A stretch of 64,000 nt of DNA from an uncultured Eubacteriales bacterium (GTDB taxonomy: Bacteria > Bacillota > Clostridia > Oscillospirales > Acutalibacteraceae), in the NCBI GenBank assembly GCA_934436505.1, contig CAKSAP010000002.1:248001-312000 (forward strand). Direction: 5' to 3'. The stretch's first letter is position 1, and every line of letters begins with the position of its first letter. Positions 59,541 to 64,000 of this stretch are shown here, piece after piece. Under the pieces are notes generated by a model. That model ran no database searches, was not told the origin of the DNA, and was given only the letters and a program-made list of their open reading frames with translations. Position numbers and translations under genes: made by a program.

Positions 59541-60746
59541 ATGAACAAAAAAATATCGGTGGGCGTATCTGTTGCGATAACGCTCGTTGCGGTTGCGATT
59601 ACCGTTGCCGTTACAATGTCCGTATCAATGAGAACTTACAACAGCCTCATTAAGGACTTGCCCAACAGGGCGCAGATGTATTCGTACATTTCAGAAATTG
59701 ACAATATCGTAAGAACAAACTATTACGGCTCAATAAACGAAATGCTTTTGAATACCGAACTTTCAGGCGGCTATGCGTCGGGACTCGGCGACAAGTACAG
59801 TAAGTACCTTACCGCTACCGAGTACGAAACGTATAAGAATGAGCTTAACGGCGAAAAGGTCGGAATAGGCATTATCGCTTATTATGACGAAACGGAAACG
59901 GCTATTTATGCGGCGGAGGTTTCCGAAAATTCTCCTGCTGCGCAAAGCGGTATTTCAAAGGGCGACAAGATAATTGAAATCGACGAAGAGCCTGTTACCG
60001 CATACAACTATAATGAACTTATGGATAAGCTTACGGGCGGAAAGCTCACAAGCGTTACGGTCCGTTTTGTGCATGACGGCGTTGAGCAGTCCGTCGGCGT
60101 TGTTAAGGGCTACAGCGCACAGTCTGTTTATTACAGTGCAAACGGCTCGGTCGGATATGTTAAAATTACCGACTTCTATTCGACGACCGCATCACAGCTT
60201 AAAAAGGCTATAAACGAGCTTTCAAAGCAGAATGTTACAAGCGTTATCTTTGATTTAAGAGGCACTTCGAACGGAACTATCGATTATGCCGCAAAGGCTC
60301 TTGACGTTTTAGTTCCCGTTGCAAGTGAGGGCAGCGGTGCGATAGCAACGGCTCTCGATAAGGACGGTAATATTACCGATACCTTTACCACGGATGCTGA
60401 CAGCGTTTCAATGCAGATGATGGTGCTTGTCAACAATCAGACCTCGGGACCTGCGGAGCTTTTTGCCTGTGACCTTAGGGACTTCGGAAAAGCTCAGCTT
60501 GTCGGCACTACAACTAACGGAAACGGAACTATGCAAAAGGCATATCAGTTAAGTGACGGCGGCGCAATTATCCTTACCGTTGCGGAGATTAAGCCTTATA
60601 TCAGCGCTTCGTATAATTCCGTGGGCGTTGTACCCGATTACGAGGTCAAGCTTGATTCGGAAAAGGAAGCAAAGCTTGCGATTCTCTCACAAGAGGACGA
60701 CGACCAATACAAGAAGGCTTATGACGTTCTTGTCGGCGAAAACTAA
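59541..60746 (+). CDS. S41/CtpA-like protein with lost catalytic dyad (pseudoprotease)
   Basis: 401 residues; SD AAGAGGTGG before ATG 59541. A signal-anchor (about 5-28), an N-terminal helical part, a PDZ domain (about 105-185, VSENSPAAQSGISKGDKIIEID) and an S41 core with FDLRGT, VNNQTSGPAELFACDLRD and LVGTTTNGNGTMQ. Gap-free alignment to the S41 consensus places Gly303 where the catalytic Ser stands (SASASE region reads TSGPAE) and Asn328 where the Lys stands (GKG reads GNG); their 25-residue spacing is kept and the later Gln332 is kept. It is therefore probably inactive as a protease. It is the last gene of ftsEX-M23 and may bind substrates or regulate the hydrolase. Confidence 0.88.
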   Translation: MNKKISVGVSVAITLVAVAITVAVTMSVSMRTYNSLIKDLPNRAQMYSYISEIDNIVRTNYYGSINEMLLNTELSGGYASGLGDKYSKYLTATEYETYKNELNGEKVGIGIIAYYDETETAIYAAEVSENSPAAQSGISKGDKIIEIDEEPVTAYNYNELMDKLTGGKLTSVTVRFVHDGVEQSVGVVKGYSAQSVYYSANGSVGYVKITDFYSTTASQLKKAINELSKQNVTSVIFDLRGTSNGTIDYAAKALDVLVPVASEGSGAIATALDKDGNITDTFTTDADSVSMQMMVLVNNQTSGPAELFACDLRDFGKAQLVGTTTNGNGTMQKAYQLSDGGAIILTVAEIKPYISASYNSVGVVPDYEVKLDSEKEAKLAILSQEDDDQYKKAYDVLVGEN

Positions 60747-60759
60747 CATTTTATCAAAG

Positions 60760-60794
60760 CACCTTGCATACAATTTCGTATGCGAGGTGTTTTT
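60760..60794 (+). terminator. Terminator hairpin containing the next gene's SD
   Basis: CACCTTGCATAC (60760-60771) pairs with GTATGCGAGGTG (60778-60789), one G-T pair, 6-base loop, then TTTTT and the ATG 60795. It ends the ftsEX unit and GAGGTG in the 3' arm is the following gene's SD. Confidence 0.8.
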
Positions 60795-61595
60795 ATGTTT
60801 GCCGTGTTGAAAATAATTCCCGAAGAAAAATCATTGTTAAAGAGAATTAAGTATTTTTTCTCTCCGCCGTCTCCGATACTCGAAAGGGTCAATGTTAAGG
60901 GCGCCGCACCGTTTTATAAGCTTGAAATCCATGAAAAGCAGTGCGGAGAGGATTGCTGTGAGGTTGCAAAAATGCTCGGCTTATGCTCAAAGGCGGTTAT
61001 TTTGGTTGACGGCACAGACGCTTCAAAGACAGGTAAGCTGAAAATATACAAGCCTGCCGTTTTGCCGAATATTATGACAATAAACTCGGCGGAAAACTAT
61101 CTTGAAAACAAAGAATATAATAAAGCCGCTTTTACGCTCGGGATAAGAGATGAAAAAGGTGCTTTCTCGCAGTACCTTGAAAAATTTGTAAATCTTGCAG
61201 GAGAAATACGGGTGTTTACCAAAAACGAATTTGCCTATAAAAGCGTATGCGAAAAAATATATGAGAAATACGGCTTGTCGGTAATCGTTTTAACCAATGA
61301 ACAAGGGCTTTCAAGGTGTGATATGATAATTTCGCCCGAAAATGTATTTAACCGATATTTCAACAACTGTATTCTCGAAAGGTGCAGCGAAAACGGATAT
61401 AACATATTAAAGGGAGACGGGATAAGCTTGCCGAAATATCCCGAAAGTCTGTTGCCCGACGGTGTCGATAAGCTTACCTTTGCCTCGGCACTTTATGAGG
61501 CTTGTGCACTCAAAAGTCTTTCCGAGCTCAAATATGACAAAATGAATGTAGTATTTGAAAATGTTTTTCCGTTCGGCTCTATTGACATTAAATGA
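60795..61595 (+). CDS. Hypothetical protein, 266 residues
   Basis: I do not recognise it. ATG 60795 has GAGGTG five bases upstream; a second ATG at 60780 lies in the hairpin and is less likely. No signal or membrane segment. The chain begins MFAVLKIIPEEKS, has several Cys (KQCGEDCCEV), and shows a Rossmann-like alternation (VILVDGT, IRVFTKN, VIVLTNE, MIISP). It could be a cytosolic nucleotide- or NAD-binding protein, but no catalytic set is visible. It lies between the ftsEX cassette and greA; the greA promoter begins inside its 3' end. Confidence 0.65.
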   Translation: MFAVLKIIPEEKSLLKRIKYFFSPPSPILERVNVKGAAPFYKLEIHEKQCGEDCCEVAKMLGLCSKAVILVDGTDASKTGKLKIYKPAVLPNIMTINSAENYLENKEYNKAAFTLGIRDEKGAFSQYLEKFVNLAGEIRVFTKNEFAYKSVCEKIYEKYGLSVIVLTNEQGLSRCDMIISPENVFNRYFNNCILERCSENGYNILKGDGISLPKYPESLLPDGVDKLTFASALYEACALKSLSELKYDKMNVVFENVFPFGSIDIK

Positions 61596-61610
61596 AATTT
61601 CCCGTATAAT
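61582..61610 (+). promoter_or_regulatory. Promoter of greA-lysS
   Basis: Consensus TTGACA, 17 bases, TATAAT, overlapping the stop of the preceding gene. Confidence 0.75.
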
Positions 61611-61653
61611 ATTCATTTGTATATGGGCAAAAGCCGAAAGGAGTTTTAACAAT

Positions 61654-62121
61654 ATGTTACAGGAAACTTTGCTTAATGCCGAGGGCTATAAAGAATTACA
61701 GGACGAGCTTGAAAACTTAAAAACCGTCGGACGTAAAGAAGCTGCGGAAAAAATCAAGGTTGCAAGAAGCTACGGCGACCTTTCAGAGAACGCTGAGTAT
61801 GATGAGGCGATGAGTGATCAGGCAAAGCTTGAGGCACGCATAAATGAGCTTGAAAATATGCTCAAAAACGCTAAGGTGTTTGATGAGTCCTCATTGAGCA
61901 AGGACGTCATTCACATTGGCTCAAACGTTGTAATCGTTGATGACAAGAAAAATGAATTTTCATATAAGATTGTCGGCTATGCACAGGCTGATCCCGACGC
62001 AGGCAAGATTTCTGACGAGTCTCCCGTCGGCAAGGCTCTTTTGGGCAAAAAGGTCGGCGACGACGTTCAGGTAGAAGCGCCTATCGGTATTCGTAGCTTT
62101 ACAGTTAAAGCTATTTCATAA
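61654..62121 (+). CDS. greA: Transcription elongation factor GreA
   Basis: 155 residues from ATG 61654 (SD AAGGAG). GreA frees backtracked RNA polymerase by making it cut the RNA. The N-terminal coiled coil carries IKVARSYGDLSENAEYDEA, with the tip residues that enter the polymerase secondary channel; the C-terminal FKBP-like domain ends with SPVGKALLGKKVGDDVQVEAP. Standard length; upstream of lysS as in many Firmicutes. Confidence 0.96.
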   Translation: MLQETLLNAEGYKELQDELENLKTVGRKEAAEKIKVARSYGDLSENAEYDEAMSDQAKLEARINELENMLKNAKVFDESSLSKDVIHIGSNVVIVDDKKNEFSYKIVGYAQADPDAGKISDESPVGKALLGKKVGDDVQVEAPIGIRSFTVKAIS

Positions 62122-62135
62122 AAAATAAAATACTC

Positions 62136-62161
62136 GGGCGGCAAGTCCGCCCATATTTTTT
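62136..62161 (+). terminator. Terminator between greA and lysS
   Basis: Stem GGGCGG/CCGCCC with a 5-base loop, then ATATTTTTT. lysS has its own SD (GGAAGTG) after it and may be read through. Confidence 0.75.
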
Positions 62162-62181
62162 AGTAAATCGGAAGTGAAAAT

Positions 62182-63681
62182 ATGGCACAGACAAACAATC
62201 AGAACAATGCGGCTCAGCAGGATGTTAATGAGCTTCGTCAAATCAGATTTGACAAATTAAAGGAATTGCAGGATGCAGGCAACGATCCCTTTGTTATTAC
62301 AAAGTATGACGTTTCCCATCACAGCACGGATATTAAAGAAAATTTTGACTCTCTTGAGGGCAAGACCGTTACCGTTGCAGGCAGACTTATGTCAAAGCGT
62401 GTAATGGGTAAGGCTTCGTTTTGCAATATTCAGGACTTAAAGGGCAATATTCAGTCTTATGTTGCAAGGGATTGCATTGGCGAAGAGGAATATAAGGCAT
62501 TCAAGAAAATGGATATCGGCGATATTGTCGGTCTTAAGGGTGAAGTTTTCAAGACTAAAACGGGCGAGATTTCTCTTCATGCTACCGAGCTTGTGCTTCT
62601 CTCAAAGAGCCTTCAGATTTTGCCCGAGAAGTTCCACGGACTTACAAATACAGACACAAGATACCGTCAGAGATATATTGACCTTATCATGAACGCAGAG
62701 TCAAAGCAGACCTTCATCAACCGTTCAAAGATAATCAGCACTATCCGTCGTTATCTTGACTCACAGGGATTTATGGAGGTTGAAACCCCCATGCTCGTTC
62801 CCAACGCAGGCGGTGCGGCTGCAAGACCGTTCGAAACACATTTCAACGCTCTTGACGAGGATGTTAAGCTTCGTATTTCACTCGAACTTTACCTTAAAAG
62901 ACTTATTGTCGGCGGTATGGAGAGAGTTTACGAAATCGGCAGAGTTTTCCGTAATGAGGGACTTGATACAAGGCACAATCCCGAGTTTACGCTTATGGAG
63001 CTTTATCAGGCTTATACCGATTACCACGGTATGATGGACCTTACCGAAAATCTTTACAGATTTGTTGCACAAGAGGTTCTCGGCACAACTAAAATCACTT
63101 ATAACGGTATTGAAATGGATCTCGGTAAGCCGTTTGAGAGAATAACAATGCTTGACGCCGTTAAAAAGTATTCGGGCGTTGACTTTAACGAAATCGAAAC
63201 GCTTGAGCAGGCGAGAGCCGTTGCAAAAGAGCACCATGTTGAATACGAAGAAAGACATAAGAAGGGCGACATTCTCAACCTCTTCTTTGAGGAGTTTGTC
63301 GAGGAACACCTTGTTCAGCCGACATTTGTAATGGATCACCCAATTGAGATTTCTCCGCTTACAAAGAAAAAGCCCGAAAATCCCGACTATGTTGAGCGTT
63401 TTGAGTTCTTTATGAACGGTTGGGAAATGGCAAACGCTTATTCGGAGCTTAATGACCCGATCGATCAGCGTGAACGCTTTAAGGCGCAGGAGGAATTGCT
63501 TGCGCAGGGCGACGAAGAGGCTAACCACACCGACGAGGACTTCCTTTATGCACTTGAACTCGGTATGCCTCCCACAGGCGGTATCGGCTTCGGCATCGAC
63601 AGAATGGTTATGCTTCTTACCGATTCTCCCGCAATCCGTGATGTTTTGCTTTTCCCCACAATGAAGCCCACAGGCAAATAA
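62182..63681 (+). CDS. lysS: Lysyl-tRNA synthetase, class II
   Basis: 499 residues. It charges tRNA-Lys. An N-terminal OB-fold anticodon-binding domain (about 60-160, VTVAGRLMSKRVMGKASF), then the class II core: motif 1 FMEVETPMLVPNAGGAAARPFETHFNA, motif 2 YEIGRVFRNEGLDTRHNPEFTLMELYQAY and motif 3 GMPPTGGIGFGIDRMVMLLT. No T-box or lysine riboswitch lies upstream. ATG 62182. Confidence 0.97.
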   Translation: MAQTNNQNNAAQQDVNELRQIRFDKLKELQDAGNDPFVITKYDVSHHSTDIKENFDSLEGKTVTVAGRLMSKRVMGKASFCNIQDLKGNIQSYVARDCIGEEEYKAFKKMDIGDIVGLKGEVFKTKTGEISLHATELVLLSKSLQILPEKFHGLTNTDTRYRQRYIDLIMNAESKQTFINRSKIISTIRRYLDSQGFMEVETPMLVPNAGGAAARPFETHFNALDEDVKLRISLELYLKRLIVGGMERVYEIGRVFRNEGLDTRHNPEFTLMELYQAYTDYHGMMDLTENLYRFVAQEVLGTTKITYNGIEMDLGKPFERITMLDAVKKYSGVDFNEIETLEQARAVAKEHHVEYEERHKKGDILNLFFEEFVEEHLVQPTFVMDHPIEISPLTKKKPENPDYVERFEFFMNGWEMANAYSELNDPIDQRERFKAQEELLAQGDEEANHTDEDFLYALELGMPPTGGIGFGIDRMVMLLTDSPAIRDVLLFPTMKPTGK

Positions 63682-63712
63682 AGCGCATAGATAAAGGGTT
63701 TTTACGGTTTAA

Positions 63713-63742
63713 ACTTACGAACTTACGACCAACTTACGACCA
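63713..63742 (+). repeat. Short tandem repeat after lysS
   Basis: ACTTACGA followed by two exact ACTTACGACCA units, 30 bases in all, between the lysS stop and the next terminator. It could mark an insertion boundary, but no integrase is in view. Confidence 0.6.
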
Positions 63743-63761
63743 ATTAGAGAGAATGTGCTAA

Positions 63762-63795
63762 AAGAACTTCTTGCAACGCAAGAGGTTCTTTTTTT
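63762..63795 (+). terminator. Terminator of greA-lysS
   Basis: Stem AAGAACTTCTTG/CAAGAGGTTCTT (one G-T pair), five-base loop, then TTTTTTT. Confidence 0.85.
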
Positions 63796-63865
63796 ATGTG
63801 CATTTTAGCATATAAAGCAACCAAAAACCCCAAAAAACGTCATACTATTTTTGAGGTGATCAAAA

Positions 63866-64000
63866 ATGAAAATGACATTTAACGAATACGATCAAAAATG
63901 TGAAAACATAAAAAGGATTGAAAATACAAAGACGGGATGGTATCCGAGTGTTGAAGATATTGATAAAAGAATACTCCCCAACATAGAACACTATCTGGAT
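63866..64000 (+). CDS. Unrecognised gene, 5' part (runs off right edge)
   Basis: 45 codons are visible, ATG 63866 after GAGGTGATC. The start MKMTFNEYDQKCENIKRIE is not recognised. It is AT-rich compared with the genes to the left and follows a tandem repeat and a terminator, so it may belong to a different, possibly transferred, segment. No function is proposed. Confidence 0.55.
   Translation, partial: MKMTFNEYDQKCENIKRIENTKTGWYPSVEDIDKRILPNIEHYLD

Noticed and set aside
62878..63528. 216-codon minus-strand frame inside lysS
   Set aside because: Antisense shadow of class II synthetase motifs 2 and 3.

Overview
The window is chromosomal DNA of a low-to-moderate GC, spore-forming Firmicute, most likely a gut Clostridium-class bacterium of the Oscillospirales/Ruminococcaceae type. 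The basis is spo0A and spoIVB side by side, SD sequences of the AGGAGG/GAGGTG kind, TTGACA-N17-TATAAT promoters, a T-box in front of valS, RecD2, the FtsEX/M23 hydrolase cassette, and plant or host glycan hydrolases (GH95, GH28, GH2). The placement comes from gene content only; no 16S gene is present.

Layout. 1-1646: 5' part of a GH95 alpha-L-fucosidase (minus). 1784-2662: a DnaQ-like exonuclease, followed by a cluster of intergenic palindromic repeats. 3076-5336: serC-serA (minus). 5762-13473: lon-ysxC-lysA-dnaE. 13557-15022: pfkA-aroK. 15161-17418: spoIVB and spo0A, then a 590-base repeat-rich gap. 18013-22140: dusB diverging from polA-rimI, then a third repeat cluster. 22454-28539: trmL (minus), a tiny protein, a polysaccharide deacetylase lipoprotein, RNase P RNA, recD2, comF and hypotheticals. 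28545-31536: a T-box-controlled valS. 31658-41287: a GtrA-like membrane protein, then a long run of thymidylate kinase, acyltransferases, DJ-1, 5-formyl-THF cyclo-ligase, MltG, U32 peptidase and a class B PBP. 41333-45236: potABCD polyamine uptake (minus). 46198-50760: LacZ-type GH2 and GH28 (minus), diverging from 50914-53870, a Crp/Fnr regulator with a NitT/TauT-like ABC importer. 53937-54837: two tandem paralogous membrane-anchored proteins. 55052-56140: a CdaR/PucR-type regulator. 56353-60746: ftsE-ftsX-M23 hydrolase-S41-like protein. 60795-63681: an unknown gene, greA and lysS. The window ends in the 5' part of an unrecognised gene beyond a small tandem repeat.

Main points for follow-up. 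(1) The S41/CtpA-like protein after ftsEX has lost both catalytic dyad residues: Gly replaces Ser and Asn replaces Lys, 25 residues apart as in active enzymes. It looks like a pseudoprotease in the division-hydrolase operon. (2) At three places (24735, 39664, 60760) a terminator-like hairpin carries the next gene's Shine-Dalgarno in its 3' arm, with a U-rich spacer leading straight to the ATG. (3) Three intergenic gaps share interchangeable palindromic modules; copies in opposite orientation differ by paired, compensatory changes, which suggests selection on structure. (4) Spo0A has a degraded acidic pocket in its receiver domain. (5) A 22-bp palindrome sits at the expected start site of the Crp/Fnr gene. 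All calls are from reading the sequence; no database search was run.
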